NCBI GenBank assembly: GCA_011316305.1
Contig: SAUG01000124.1
Span: forward strand, 62,001-126,000
Source of the DNA: Rusavskia elegans
Taxonomy: Eukaryota > Ascomycota > Lecanoromycetes > Teloschistales > Teloschistaceae
DNA: 64,000 nucleotides
Reading direction: 5' to 3'
The notes below the pieces were generated by a model, which was not told the origin of the DNA, did no database searches, and saw only the letters and a program-made list of their open reading frames with translations. The translations under genes were made by a program, and so were the position numbers. Positions 1-11,349 of this stretch are shown piece after piece. The number at the start of each line of letters is the position of its first letter. Position 1 is the stretch's first letter.

Positions 1-1665
1 GTTCGCGATACATGTGGCTGCCGTCTTCTCGGGTGAGATTAGACCATTGAGGTCTCTTTCCGCTCGACTGTATAGTGACGACGGAGGCAAGAGTACCATT
101 CTCCCAGACACAGGCTCCTGGATGATAGTACAGGACTGAGATATTGTAAGTTGGACCGACAGACTGATTGCGGTTGGTTCAATTGTAGATCGAGTATGCC
201 TCAGCCTTAGGGTTTTCTGAGCATAGAGATGACCTTCTCTTAACTTCGTCTTTGTCTCCTTGAAGATAGCGTTCGTGTGCGCGGATATGATCTGTTTCAG
301 AATGGCTTCCACAGACAGATCTCCAAGGTCGATGATCAAGGGGACATCGGCAACTTCCTTTCCGGTACAGAACCAGCGAATCCCAATATTGGGTTCATCC
401 TCTTCTTCATGAAGCCACGATGATCTTTTGACGTTTCGCCGACGGATTCCGAGCTCTATCCAGCTCTTCGCTCCGGGCCGAGTGACCCAGTATTGGATGA
501 TCAGAGAGCGGTGAACGGCTTCTACCTTCAGATGCTCAGACCAACTGGTTTGCGACATGCGATACGCCTGATGCCGGAAGATGTTGAGTTTGTGGCTCAG
601 GACAAAGTTGTGGAGGAATCCATAGCACCCTTTCAGACCGTCATGACCGAGCAGTATGTTGATTCGGGCCTCAAGATCATCGCGTAAGGGGCCTTGAGGT
701 ATCGCTGCTGGTGAGGGTGAGAATAGAAACCGAAAGTCGATGAAGTAGAGCTGCGAAAAAGGATTCTCGTCCGCTACGGAAAGGTCAACTTCGAAATCGT
801 TGGGTACTCGGAATGTTACACGGCCGTTGGATATCGAATAATTCTTCAGAGGTGGTGGTATAGGCTCATGCAACCGCAGTCGTATGGTGAGCTGCGTATT
901 GATGCCTCGAAGAGCTTTGAGAAACCGTTGAGGCGGTACTTGCTTTGGGGGCAGGTAGCCTAGATCTGGCAGCCCAGGTACTTTCCCCATAGATAGAGCT
1001 TCCAGCGCGGTCTTCAGGTCGGGATTTGGCATTCTCTCCAGTGCCATGATCCTCCTGAGCTCCCCTATCCAGGTACACGCACCGTCGTACTGACGAGTTT
1101 GGGCATCCAACCAGGCTTTCATGTCTATCACTCTGCTGATCGACTCCGCCCGCCGACTCCACTGTGAAAGCACTAAGATCTTGATGAATTTTGCTCTTCG
1201 ATCCTGAGCAAAATCCAAGAGCCTGATTTTCTTCTGTACGATTCCTTGCGAAGGATTTACTAGGATAGAACCGTTCGACTGCGGCATCTGCAATTCGGAC
1301 ATCTCGTTGACAACCTCGGTAATCCCATTGAAAGTTTCTTGAACAAGTCGCTTGATAAGATCCGATAAGGGTAGGTAGCCCATTGTAATTCGCGCAATCT
1401 CTGGTGGCAGCTGTTTTGAAGAGCCTCCCGCAAACGTTGAGCTATCTGCCTGGGATCGCCCCGTCGCAGACAGATCGCCATTAGTCTGGTGTTGAATCAC
1501 CTCGCCAAGAGATCCATTAATGGCTGACAAGCTCTCTTCCTGGTTCCTGTGCTCAGTGCGATTCGTAGCATTGTGATCCGCCATAGTGGCTGATTTGGTT
1601 GGGAATCGCTGCGAGGGTGTAAAATGCTGACGATCATCCTGTTCGCTTCTGAGTAATCCCGGCAT
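1..1665 (-). CDS. MED14: Mediator complex subunit 14 (Rgr1/MED14), N-terminal 555 residues, partial
   Basis: The reverse strand is open without a stop from an ATG at 1665 to the window edge, so the C-terminal part is missing. MED14 is the scaffold that joins head, middle and tail of Mediator, the RNA polymerase II co-activator in the nucleus. The start MPG matches the usual start of fungal MED14 as I remember it. The conserved Med14 N-terminal domain follows: PPEIARITMGYLPLSDLIKR, then VLSQWSRRAESISRVIDMK, MPNPDLKTALEAL, GRVTFRVPNDFEVDLSVADE, FIDFRFLFSP and CYGFLHNFVLSHKLN, ending with VHRSLIIQYW and KSWIELGI. The first ~70 residues are low-complexity and poorly conserved. An in-frame stop lies upstream (about 1830) with no ATG between it and 1665, which supports this start unless there is a 5' exon. 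No intron is seen in the visible part. The gene diverges from ATG22. Identification is from recognised family motifs. Confidence 0.9.
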   Translation of the reverse strand, partial: MPGLLRSEQDDRQHFTPSQRFPTKSATMADHNATNRTEHRNQEESLSAINGSLGEVIQHQTNGDLSATGRSQADSSTFAGGSSKQLPPEIARITMGYLPLSDLIKRLVQETFNGITEVVNEMSELQMPQSNGSILVNPSQGIVQKKIRLLDFAQDRRAKFIKILVLSQWSRRAESISRVIDMKAWLDAQTRQYDGACTWIGELRRIMALERMPNPDLKTALEALSMGKVPGLPDLGYLPPKQVPPQRFLKALRGINTQLTIRLRLHEPIPPPLKNYSISNGRVTFRVPNDFEVDLSVADENPFSQLYFIDFRFLFSPSPAAIPQGPLRDDLEARINILLGHDGLKGCYGFLHNFVLSHKLNIFRHQAYRMSQTSWSEHLKVEAVHRSLIIQYWVTRPGAKSWIELGIRRRNVKRSSWLHEEEDEPNIGIRWFCTGKEVADVPLIIDLGDLSVEAILKQIISAHTNAIFKETKTKLREGHLYAQKTLRLRHTRSTIEPTAISLSVQLTISQSCTIIQEPVSGRMVLLPPSSLYSRAERDLNGLISPEKTAATCIAN

Positions 1666-2944
1666 CGTCTGCTGGTTGTTCGTAGGGCCCCGCGATGTGT
1701 CACCCTTCGCTCCTTCCTCCCCTCCCCTCGGCCGCTCCAGGTCGCCACTCTCCACACCGCGTACTGCCGCTATCTTGCCCAGACGAAGTGCATCCGAGAG
1801 GGATGTATTCACACTATGAGCGCTCAACTATGCTCGCGAAGTGCTGTTTCGCAATGTCACAGATCCAGGCCAGAGCAGGAAATTGACAGTGGGCGATGAG
1901 GGATAGGATGAACTCTTGGGAAAGCAATCTAATGAAGTCCGATTCGAAGGTGGGGCCGAACAAGCGCGGCCGGAGTGTGTGTGTGAGGTCGGAGGATCGG
2001 AGCGAGACCTGCACGGGAGAGATTTCGTCCAACAACTCCAAGCAAGCTGAGATTGAGCGTATGTAAAAGGTTGGGTAGCTGATGTTGGGTTTGTGGTTTC
2101 AATGAGTTGTCGCAGAGCGCGCGCATGCGGAAGTGATGTGCGGCATGGTATATAATACGCTTGCCTATATTAGCCTGATACCAGCCACCCAACCTTTACC
2201 TTATCGATCCTACTACCGGGAGGGACCAGATTCCTATAAAAGGACATAGAGTATGTTCGACGAACAACACTGTGGCATCAGGATCGCCAACGTCGCAAAA
2301 TTGCCGATCAATACATAGCGGCGTACCCATGGACGTCAATTCGATTGCGAAGCGCTGCTTGTTGATTGTAGGAGGTAAACGGTCACCACACGAAACGGCG
2401 AGACTTCCTTTATCGCCCAGATCCGAACATTCTCACGGTCCGCTGCCTTGTGCGAGCCTCCCGGACGAGACGAGAACATTGCCCAGGGCAGCAGCTGTTG
2501 AGTACGAGACTCTCCGGTCGTATGCGTGCGCAACTAGGTACTCATCGGTGCAGTGTCCAGAGTACCTTAACTCTCGCCAAGAGCCTCCCGCCAACCAGAT
2601 CTTGGCTTTACTTTAAGTTCCCAGAGAAGGCAGACGGAAGCCTCCTGCCCTTCCTGATACATCAGCTTGTACGGGTCGGCGCGTTAGCCAATCGGGTCGG
2701 ATCGCGAAAACGGTCGCTTTAGTGCTCAGCGACTAATAAGGCAGAGATCATCTGCTTGGACTGCGGGTTGCTTCTACGTCCTCGATTCATAGCTTCGGTC
2801 CCCCATCATGACTCACCAAGACCACCCCTTGCGCATCGGCAGCTCTCGAGTACAAAAGCGTCCTTCTTGTTCCCTACGAACTCTTTTGACGCCGACGATG
2901 GGCAATCTTTGCTAACTCCATCTTTGACTCCCCCATCCAGTTCC
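1666..2944. promoter_or_regulatory. Divergent intergenic region between MED14 and ATG22
   Basis: This 1.28 kb spacer holds the 5' regions of two divergent genes. TATA-like strings occur near 2149 (TATATAATAC) and 2234 (CTATAAAAG). Short open frames on both strands show no recognisable domain, start mostly at non-ATG codons and overlap each other, so I do not call a gene. The assignment as regulatory is inferred from position only. Confidence 0.4.
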
Positions 2945-4955
2945 ATGGACCAACATGGCGGAGAAACGAACGTTCCTCCGCGGCCACGCTATACCGGTGA
3001 GGACACAAGACTGACCAGCACGAAAGAATTATGGGGCTGGTACAGCTACGGTTTCGCGGCTGAAGTATTCGTTGTCTGTGGCATAGGTAAAACATGATTC
3101 CAATACACGTTGATTGTGATGGCCGACATAGCCTGTCTTCAACGGGCATGTGCAGGCACGCTTGGGCATCAACGAGTTCTTCTCGAGCGTTGTAAAGCGA
3201 CTTTTACCACGGCGACTTCGAGCTCTCCTACACCTTCTGTCTCCTAAAGACATACATTGATGTACTGACAAAAACCCGACAGGATCCTTCATCCCTATTG
3301 CCCTTGAGCAGCTCGCCCGCGAACGTGGAGTACTACTCAGTGACAAATCAAGGTCCTGCACAAGTACCCTCGATCAAGCAGAATCGCTGCGCATCAACAG
3401 CTCTGACTCATCTCTGCTGACCGTACGAGGCTTGTTACCACCATTCAATACCGGCCCGTGTATCATTCAACTGCTGGGGACAGAAATAAACACTGCCAGT
3501 TTTGCCATGTACACCTTCTCCATCAGCGTCTTCATCCAATCTCTTGTGATCATTTCCATGTCAGGTGCTGCCGACCACGGTGTATATCGTAAACGGCTGC
3601 TCCTTTTCTTCGCTTTTGCCGGAGCGGCGGCGACGATGCTCTTTATTGGTGTCATAGCCAGGATGTATCTTCTCGGCGGACTCTTGGCCATTGTTGCAAA
3701 TGTGTGTTTTGGTGCCTCGTTTGTCCTCCTCAACAGTTTCCTTCCGCTTCTGGTCAGGCATCATCCTTCCGTCCAAGGCTCTTCGCCAGCCCACTGGTCC
3801 AACGACAGTGATTCCCGTAATGCTGTTCCGCCAGTAGACGAAGATCACAACATAGACGACTCGACTGCGGCATTACTTGAAGACTCGGCAAACAATCGGT
3901 TGCGAATGTATAAAAGAAACATTGTCGCGCCACATCTATTCTTGTCGACAAAAATCTCGGCTTATGGGATAGGAATCGGCTATGTAGCGGCGGTGATTGT
4001 TCAACTCATCGCTGTCGCAATAATTCTCATTACCAAAAGAATCTCTGATTCCACTACGGTCGCACTTCGCATTGTGTTACTGTTCATCGGGTTGTGGTGG
4101 CTAGCTTTTACAGTACCTGCCGCGTTGTGGCTCCGCCCCAGACCAGGTCCCCCAATACCTCTCTCTTCGAAAGGCAAACAAAGGCGAAACTGGGCGGGCT
4201 ATATCTCTTATGCATGGGGGTCGCTCTGGAAGACAGTCAAGCGTGCGCGCCATCTCAAGGACATTGTTTTATTTCTTGCTGCCTGGTTCCTCTTAAGCGA
4301 TGGGATTGCAACCGTTAGTGGCACTGCCGTTCTTTTTGCGAAGACGGAACTTGGCATGACGCCTGCAGAGCTTGCGATGATAAATGTCGTTGTTACGCTC
4401 TTCGGCATCACTGGAGCATTCACATGGAGCCGAGTGTCTCAAGTCTTGGCTCTATCACCGAATCGGACAATTGTAGCCTGTATCTGCATCTTCGAGCTGG
4501 TTCCCTTGTATGCGCTCCTGGGCTACATTCCTGCCGTTCGGAAACTTGGTATATTTGGTCTACAGCAGCCGTGGGAGATATATGTTCTCGGTGGGGTGTA
4601 TGGGCTCGTCCTTGGAGGGCTATCATCTTACTGCAGAAGTGTTTTCGGGGCCCTCATTCCGCCTGGCTCGGAGGCTGCGTTCTACGCCCTTTACGCCGTC
4701 ACCGACAAAGGCTCGAGCATCTTTGGTCCGGCGATCGTGGGGGCTATCACTGATCGATATGGTAACATTCGACCAGCGTTCGTCTTCTTAGCCGTTTTGA
4801 TATTCGTGCCTCTTCCATTGATGCTCATGGTGGATGTGGATCGCGGTAAAAGGGACGGCGCGATCATGGCAGAAGAACTAGAAGGGAAGAGAGATAGCGT
4901 AGTCGGTGGTACTGGGACCATCTTGATCGTAGATGAAGAATCGGAGAGACAATAG
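2945..4955 (+). CDS. ATG22: Autophagy-related protein 22, vacuolar amino-acid effluxer (MFS type)
   Basis: Atg22 is a vacuolar membrane permease of the major facilitator superfamily that exports amino acids released by autophagic breakdown. Two exons: 2945-3086 and 3283-4955, joined across a 196 nt GT-AG intron (gtaaaaca...cgacag), giving 604 residues. The exon junction rebuilds the conserved stretch [24 protein letters not shown]. Family hallmarks are [19 protein letters not shown], a long hydrophilic loop carrying acidic residues (about 200-240), [53 protein letters not shown] and [19 protein letters not shown], with about 12 hydrophobic segments. The C-terminal tail is short and charged. 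The start is the first ATG in frame; no earlier ATG is in frame. The intron is unusually long for this window, where most are 50-90 nt. Confidence 0.93.
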
Positions 4956-5283
4956 CAGGTAATGTGTTAGTATGGGCATGTTGAATACGATTTATGACCC
5001 CTAGGCTTTCAATTCATGATCGGGCCGTGATTTCAAGTTCATAAAAACCTTGGTCGACTACCTTATTTCATCTATGAGAGAATATCGGTACACGAGCTAT
5101 ATCAAATCACCCGTCACAAACAAGTTCCCCAATATATTGCAGACATATCTCACGTGACAAACGGTGCGGAACGACCCGACGATTTTATGTCCCGCCATTG
5201 GAGATCAGACGTTGGAGATATATATAATCAGCATAGCTGCAACCGATCGCTGAATAAAGATCTTGTTCTTGATTAGAAACATT
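4956..5283. other. Intergenic region ATG22-SF3B6
   Basis: This 328 bp spacer contains the 3' end of ATG22 and the promoter of SF3B6. A TATA-like run (GATATATATAATCAG) lies at about 5217-5231, some 55 bp before the SF3B6 start codon. No other feature is visible. Confidence 0.4.
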
Positions 5284-5917
5284 ATGAGTCGAGGCGGAAA
5301 GCTTGCACCTGAAGTCAACCGGTATGTTGCACACATGATTAGCCGAGATCGGCCCAAAACAGATGTACAGGCACTGATCAATCCATCAATAGAGCTCTTT
5401 TCGTGAAGAATCTTAGGTTAGTCTTCCAAACCAAAAAGCTTACAGGAGACCCAACAGCTGGTGGACCACAGTTATAATGTCACAGCGGAAGAATTGTTCG
5501 AGCTCTTCGGAAAGTTCGGGCCCGTCCGGTGAGGAGATCCGTTCTTTCTTCAGCGTGGTTGGTCAAGATAGCATTTACTGACAGATCGTTGGATGGCAGC
5601 CAGATTCGTCAAGGGATCGCCAGCAACACCAAGGGTACGGCATTCGTAGTGTACGAAGATGTCATGGACGCGAAACAAGCCTGCGATAAATTGAACGGTT
5701 TCAATTTCCAGAATCGTTACCTAGTGGGTAAGTGTTGATCCAAGATACCCCTGGCACATAAGATGGCCGTGGCAGAGCAAATGTGCAGTGGTCCGTTCTA
5801 ATACACGCGTTACTAGTTCTCTACCATCAGCCTGAGAAGATGGCCAAATCAAAAGAGGATCTTGCCGAGCGGCAGGAGAATCTAGAAAGACTGAAGCGTC
5901 AGCACGGCATTGAATGA
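5284..5917 (+). CDS. SF3B6: Splicing factor SF3b subunit p14 (SF3B6), branch-site RNA-binding protein
   Basis: SF3B6/p14 is a small single-RRM protein of the U2 snRNP SF3b complex that sits near the pre-mRNA branch adenosine. Five exons (5284-5321, 5393-5416, 5472-5528, 5600-5727, 5817-5917) give 115 residues, the usual family length. The product starts [20 protein letters not shown], continues [20 protein letters not shown] and [20 protein letters not shown], and ends [13 protein letters not shown]2 is ALFVKNL and RNP1 is GTAFVVYE. Introns are 71, 55, 71 and 89 nt. The third acceptor was chosen (GGCAG/CCAG) because the nearer AG three bases on would break the frame of the conserved QIRQGI. 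Four introns in a 348 nt coding sequence is dense, though similar structures occur in other fungal p14 genes as I recall. Confidence 0.93.
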
Positions 5918-6659
5918 CCAAGTGCATGACAAAAGTGGGCAAAGGCGGATGCAGAATCTGGGTTTACCTGTTTGCAGGAGTACGGCTTTGGTCGACTTCG
6001 ATCCAGGCTAGAAGTGAAGGCGTGCGAGAAACTCTCCACGCCAAACAGCCATCGGAAAGTACTGCACATCACACCTCCCGAAAGCCAACTAGATGTTACG
6101 AGGAAGACTTGATAACAGGTGATCTTTCTGGAGGATTAGTGTAACATGTGTCCAGACACGGACGGGAAATGGATGGCTAAGGGATCGATCGTTTGACAAT
6201 AGTGGCTCGAGTGATGATTACAACACCGCGCGACATAATTATTATTGGCAGATATAAGGATATCACCGTCTCTCACAGCATCGGGTGGCTGCCGAAGGCC
6301 CGAAGATAAAGGCTCGGGATCTAGGTAGATCGAAGCGCGGAGGCGCTATTATACCTTCCTCGTGCTCACATATTGTGCTCCGCCCCACCACAGCATCTGC
6401 GTCGATTGTTGTCATTACCACAGACCGTATCATAACCTATGTATAGCGCTACTTCAGCAGCTATCCATACTTTCTAGTATTGAAAAGCTCGGACACACTG
6501 CTGTGAGAGACTCCACGGGCTGATTAGACGCCAGGCTCATTCAAATCCCCCAGTCCAAGCTTTGAATATATGGCGGAGTGATGAGACATCGGCTGTCTCC
6601 AGGAAACAGCCCAGTGGGCTGTGCCTGCTTCGAATAGAGCTGAGGTGATCATCCAGAGG
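5918..6659. other. Intergenic region, no recognised gene
   Basis: This is 742 bp between SF3B6 and the STIMATE-like gene. Only short unrelated open frames are present. I see no RNA gene, repeat or conserved motif. Confidence 0.4.
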
Positions 6660-7926
6660 ATGTCATTGTCCGACCACAGGCCATCCTCAACAACACCTAC
6701 ACCGACGCTCCTACCTCTCCCCACCGAAATCGCCACCATGATACTACAATCCCAAATGACATTCCCAGCACTTACCTCCGCCTCCGCTTTCACCACATCC
6801 GCTGTCCCATCCGCACAGAAGTCCGCCTACCCTTCAAATATACCTTTATCACCCACGCATGGCTCGGGACCGGGGACCCAAGGAGGAGAATGCCAACTGC
6901 TAGGAGAAGCATCAATATTCATACAAGGCGCGCTAGGTGGTCTAGCATTGCTGTCTCTAGTATATAAGCGATGGAGGGAACGCCCACAAAGGCCGTTGAA
7001 GATATGGTTCTTCGACGTCTCGAAGCAGGTTGTTGGATCCGTCCTTCTGCATATAGCAAATCTTGGCATGTCACTCCTGTCATCTGGCCAATTGACAATC
7101 ACGCCAAAGACGAATACTGGGGAATATCGAGCGAACCCTTGCTCCTTCTACTTGCTAAACTTGGCAATCGATGTAAGGAGCACTTCCCCTCTGACGTTCG
7201 GATGGTAGTGTGTTGACGAAGACGTCCCGGTAGACTACAATAGGAATACCTATCCTCCTCGTCCTCCTCCGCCTTTTGACCTATGGATTTTCCCTCACGC
7301 CTCTGGGTGACCCGCCAGAATCGATACAGTCAGGGCATTATGGGCGTCCTGCGAAGGCATCCTGGTGGCTGAAGCAATCTTTCATATACTTCATCGGCCT
7401 GCTAGGGATGAAGGCTTGCGTCTTTGCCATTTTCAAACTGTGTCCGTGGCTCATCCGGGTCGGCGATTGGGCACTCAAATGGACAGAAGGCAACGCGACA
7501 GTCCAAGTCTTCTTCGTCATGTTGTTCTTCCCAGTGGTCATGAACGCGCTGCAATACTACATCATTGATGGCTTCATCAAGAACCAGAAGCCTGCTGATC
7601 CTGAAGCGGATTACGATAATGCTGGCGCTGACGATGACAGAAGGACCCAACGGCCGAGAGCTCATGCAGAAGATGAGCATAACCAAGACGGTGAAGATGG
7701 GCTCGGGTCGCGGGACGAGGCGGCCACAGCGTCTGATATCGAGAACAAGCCACTGCTGGCTGGTGGTGTGGTCAAGTTGAAGATCGATCCCAAACGACTC
7801 AATGAGTACGACCCATCCACTGACGGCGAAACGAGCCCCGCGCAGTCTGAAATCCGCCGACGGAACAGCCCAGGTGGGAATCACATGGCGAACGAACCTG
7901 AGGATACTGCAGGGCATGTATCCTGA
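6660..7926 (+). CDS. Vacuolar membrane protein of the STIMATE/YPL162C family
   Basis: Multispanning membrane protein of the STIMATE (TMEM110-like) family. In yeast the homologue YPL162C is a vacuolar membrane protein of uncertain role; animal STIMATE regulates ER calcium entry. Whether the fungal protein does this is unknown. Two exons (6660-7172 and 7234-7926; 61 nt intron gtaagg...ggtag) give 401 residues. After a Ser/Thr/Pro-rich N-terminus (~1-75), hydrophobic segments follow: SIFIQGALGGLALLSLVYKR, VVGSVLLHIANLGMSLLSSG, then across the junction LLNLAID/TTIGIPILLVLLR, SFIYFIGLLGMKACVFAIFK and VFFVMLFFPVVMNALQYYII. The family signature LTYGFSLTPLGDPPESIQ and the YGRPAKASWWLKQS block are intact. 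The C-terminal ~130 residues are acidic and disordered. The open frame extends upstream to a GTG at 6621, but 6660 is the first ATG. Confidence 0.88.
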
Positions 7927-8650
7927 AGGACTCCGTCACTCTGGCGTCTCTGTTCCTTTGGACGTTGTACATGCTGCACTTACGACGTCAAAGGGGAGCG
8001 TATCGTGTCTGTCGTCCAACAAACGACTGGGTACCGGTATCTTTTGGCGTTTCTTGGGAAATTGAGGGCAGATGGAAGTACGAAAGGCTACAAGCTGCCG
8101 GCCGCCCATGCTATTTACAGATATCTACGTCGGACCAAGGCCGACTCCCAATTGGGGCGTACACAGCTCAACGTTGTAGCCTCTCGTGTATCTGAGTTGG
8201 AAGCGTGGGCTGGCAGAACGTTCAACACTGCCCGGGCTGAGCCAGGGGTGGCAGGAGCTATCAGCATATAGGGCGAGGAGCCGCCAGGCACTGCTTGTCA
8301 AAAGAATCCGTGGTCTCCCGCCCTACGCTATGAGGATAATCGGTCCAAGCTATGTAATATCGCAAAGTCGTGATGGTTGGGAAGGGAACATGATAGAAGG
8401 CTGGGAGGACGGAATACTGCGGGGCATAGTGTAGCAAGAAAAAGGAGCTGGTATTGTGGGAATGGGGATCGAGAGCGGGCTGCGAGGGATAGGGATGGCC
8501 GCTCCGGGTAAGGTCCGTGATAGAGGACATTGTGGACTTCTGCACCCCTTCTCCACGCCTATACATCGTTCCCGACGCTCAGCAGCTATCCAACTATTCA
8601 CATCCTTTGCTTCTTTACTTTTCTAGCAATCATACGGCAAATATGCCTAG
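7927..8650. other. Intergenic region between STIMATE-like gene and P450 relic
   Basis: About 720 bp with several overlapping short open frames on both strands and no recognisable domain. Part of it may be the decayed 5' end of the P450 relic that follows, but I cannot show homology before 8651. Confidence 0.35.
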
Positions 8651-9753
8651 GAGGCATATAAGCAGTATCGAGAGATCATCCAATCAATCGCTTCCAGGCT
8701 TCCTACAGAGCTGCACAAGCAGTATGGCCCGGTCGTCAGAATCAGTCCTTACGAAATGCAGATGGAGGATCCAGAATTCTATGAGGAACTTTACGTAAGC
8801 GGTGAGAGACAAGCTTCGGCCGCACAACGACCCCAGATGGTCTGATCAGACGTACCGTTGGCTCAGGTCCCAATGTTTGGCACTCTCGACAGCATTCTCG
8901 CGACCATTGACTACAATTTGCATCGTCGCCGGCGCAACGTTTACTGAACTTCTTCTCCAAGCAGTCCATTCGCTATTACAGCTCCGTGATTCAGTCCTGT
9001 GTTGATCAGTTGTGCGCGCGTCTGAATGTTCACGAATTATCGGGTAAAGAGGTCAACCTGATGCACGCAGTGACAGCCTTCATTGGTGACGTGGTGACTG
9101 CGTACTGCTTCCCTAAATCGAACGGACTACTCGATCAGTCGGATTTCACTCGCAAGTACTATGAACAATCCAACTTCGCTCCCGAGTACTATGAGCTATG
9201 AATGAGCATCCTGAGTTAGCAGCCACCTGGTGAAGCAGTTCCCTTGGATATTCCTCCTGATGAACAAGTTTCAGCCGTGGTTCGTAGAAAAGTATCTCGC
9301 TGACCTGGCGGTGGTTTATCGCTGGCACACGATCTGGGCGCAGCAGATACAGAGCATCAAGGCCGGCGCAAACGACTACTCGAAGGAGAGAGGACGACCC
9401 AGTATCTTCGAGGCGCTGCTGGGTTCTGATCTGCCGCCACATGATAATCCCTTCATCTCCCCGGACCCATGCTCCTTTCGACCAAACGGCTGGCTTCCAC
9501 TGGAGACCGAGGGAGCACGGCTGTAGAAGTACATGGTCGCGTTCTGTCGCGCCTTAGTCAATGTCTAGGCATGCAATTGGGCACGGCGGAGCTGGATTTT
9601 GGGTTGGCCGGAGTTTTCAGGTGGTTTGGAGGAGGATCTCTCAGGATCGTAGACACGGTGACAGAGAGGGATGCGGACTTGACGCGTGATTTCTTTACGC
9701 CAACTGCTAAGCCGGAATCCAAGGGTATCTGCGTCTTCATTAAACAGCTATGA
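8651..9753 (+). pseudogene. Cytochrome P450 pseudogene (frameshifted, internally deleted)
   Basis: Pieces of a fungal P450 occur in order but in different frames. An N-terminal block has LHKQYGPVVRISPYEMQMED and PEFYEELYVSG (about 8651-8800). It is followed by HRRRRNV, FFSKQSIRYYSSVIQSCVDQ and a helix-rich stretch through SIFEALLGSDLPPHD (to about 9443). The next piece jumps directly to a C-terminal block, DPCSFRP then GWLPLETEGARL, so the I-helix oxygen-binding motif and the ExxR K-helix are missing. The heme-loop block (VAFCR then QCLGMQLGTAEL) is split by a frame change and stop near 9525-9575. At least three frame disruptions are visible. The remnant resembles class II fungal P450s of secondary metabolism; the precise CYP family is unresolved. 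No biosynthetic partner genes lie nearby, so this looks like an isolated relic. Confidence 0.85.
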
Positions 9754-10758
9754 ATTGTTCATCCCCGGCTACTGCTGGCAACCGACAAAGGGCCCAGTCG
9801 AGGTACCCAGCGACGGCGGCTACCGCGAGGTACAGTCCGTCACGATAAGGTATCCAATTCGGCTGGCACAAGGCCCCTGAATAATTACAGGAAAGCTTTA
9901 TGGCCACGTACCTTTGCTAGGTGGTAGCCACAGTGGGGAGAGATGCGCTTTTCACCCAGAAAGATTCGACAATTCGATCAACCTACGCGTTCTGGTTCAA
10001 TATTAGCCCTTCACAGCTGAGATGCCGATTCAATGGTTAGTTCCCAGGTAGAGAATCCACCCACAACGATCATGTGCCGGCATACAGTCACCGTCGTGGT
10101 GACATGCCGCCGTCGAAAGAGCTACTGGAAGTATCCCTCCCAAGGGGACCAAACCCCCACGGAGATTCTACAAATACTTAGCTGCTACAGGGAATACGGA
10201 TGTTTGGTACCTGACGGCCAAGTGTGCTCCAACATGTACACTTTGCCCAGAGGCACAGTGCCGTGACAATCAGATGAGACAGAATAGAAAATTTTCGACT
10301 TCTTGACTAAATGCTCTACAAAAGAGGATTGACAGAAACAAGAGCCCTGAAATATTGTTCCCTCGTCGATCCGACAGTAGGCATGGCTTGGCGTAGCATT
10401 TTTACGACGCCAGGATAAGTTATGGGGAAGAAGAGGAATAGTACCAGGGTTAGAGAGGCTGTAGAAGTCGACTGCTTTGCTGGTATTCCTCTATCAATCA
10501 TATTTGATTGCTATAGTAATGAGGGGCGAAGTTTTTCAATTGATATAGGAAGATCGACCGGGCGAACAAGATAGGGACACCTTTGTTTCTTCAAGGAAAA
10601 GCGGACACCGTTCTATGCGGAGACGTGGGGATATTGGGAGGTGCATTGGTACTGAGAGTGAGAGGAGGTTGCAAGGTAAAGCGCCCAAATTGGCGCCGCC
10701 GGGCCGCTCGCTTAAAGATCGGTCTAACGAGTACGCGTTCTCTAAGCCCTATAGGTAG
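9754..10758. other. Intergenic region, nothing recognised
   Basis: About 1 kb between the P450 relic and the TIR element. Short open frames at 10033-10266 (+) and 10316-10501 (-) carry no motif that I recognise. From about 10500 on, base composition drifts toward AT. Confidence 0.4.
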
Positions 10759-11050
10759 TTTGGTATATACGAAACCAGTACGACTCGCTTGGCACAGATT
10801 TTCTTGGCGAATTCACCAAGGTACTTCTGCTAAGGTAGATAAAAACTCATTAAGTAAAAGTATAGATTCGTAGCGTTAATATAAGAAATCACGACTTCAT
10901 ATAGGTTATCTAGTATACTCGGTCCTTATTCCTTAGTCTAGGGTAATCTAGATATAGTTAATTTTTTTATTGGTTTCTGAAGCGGCTGGTAGGGAGGAGA
11001 GGACGTAAAATCTGTGCCAAGCGAGTCGCACTGGTTTCGCATATGCCAAA
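10759..11050. mobile_element. Miniature TIR element (MITE-like), 292 bp
   Basis: Two inverted repeats of 44 bp bound a 204 bp AT-rich interior. The left arm is 10759-10802 and the right arm 11007-11050. The shared core reads ACGACTCGCTTGGCACAG on the left and CTGTGCCAAGCGAGTCGC on the right. I count three mismatches across the arms, all transitions. No coding frame fits inside, so it is non-autonomous. Flanking TA dinucleotides adjoin the core on both sides (TA/TACGAAACC on the left, GGTTTCGCA/TA on the right), which would fit a Tc1/mariner-type TA target, but the true outer boundary is uncertain because the arms match beyond that point. It sits about 300 bp upstream of the coatomer zeta gene. 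Confidence 0.8.
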
Positions 11051-11349
11051 TACAGTATTTGATTTAAATGTGTTCCTCGACCTCCGTGAAGCCCGCGAGT
11101 CAGCCCGCATAACAAGAAGAATACCCCTCTTGATAATTGCGACTATCGTGGAATCGAGACTATCCTAAGCGTTGACCGCCTCGTTGATCCTGCTTAAGAT
11201 TGCCGAACTCGCCAGACTTTGGTGCACATCCACTTTACTTTGGAGTCACCAATATCTCGTCATATAGACCTTCGTTCAAGCGCCATTGAAGGATGCGTAT
11301 TGTTTCGCACCAATTGTTATCACGGAGTTAACGAACCCTACCGCCAAAA

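Noticed and set aside
866..1162. 98-codon minus-strand open frame and similar ones between 866 and 1757
   Set aside because: They are out-of-frame shadows of MED14, whose own frame is open from 1665 to the window edge.
2272..2722. Overlapping plus-strand open frames upstream of ATG22
   Set aside because: No recognisable domain, composition like the spacer, mutually overlapping frames; a transcribed leader is possible but not a protein gene.
10033..10501. Short open frames on both strands in the 9.8-10.7 kb spacer
   Set aside because: No family similarity that I can see and no splice pattern joining them to each other or to the P450 relic.
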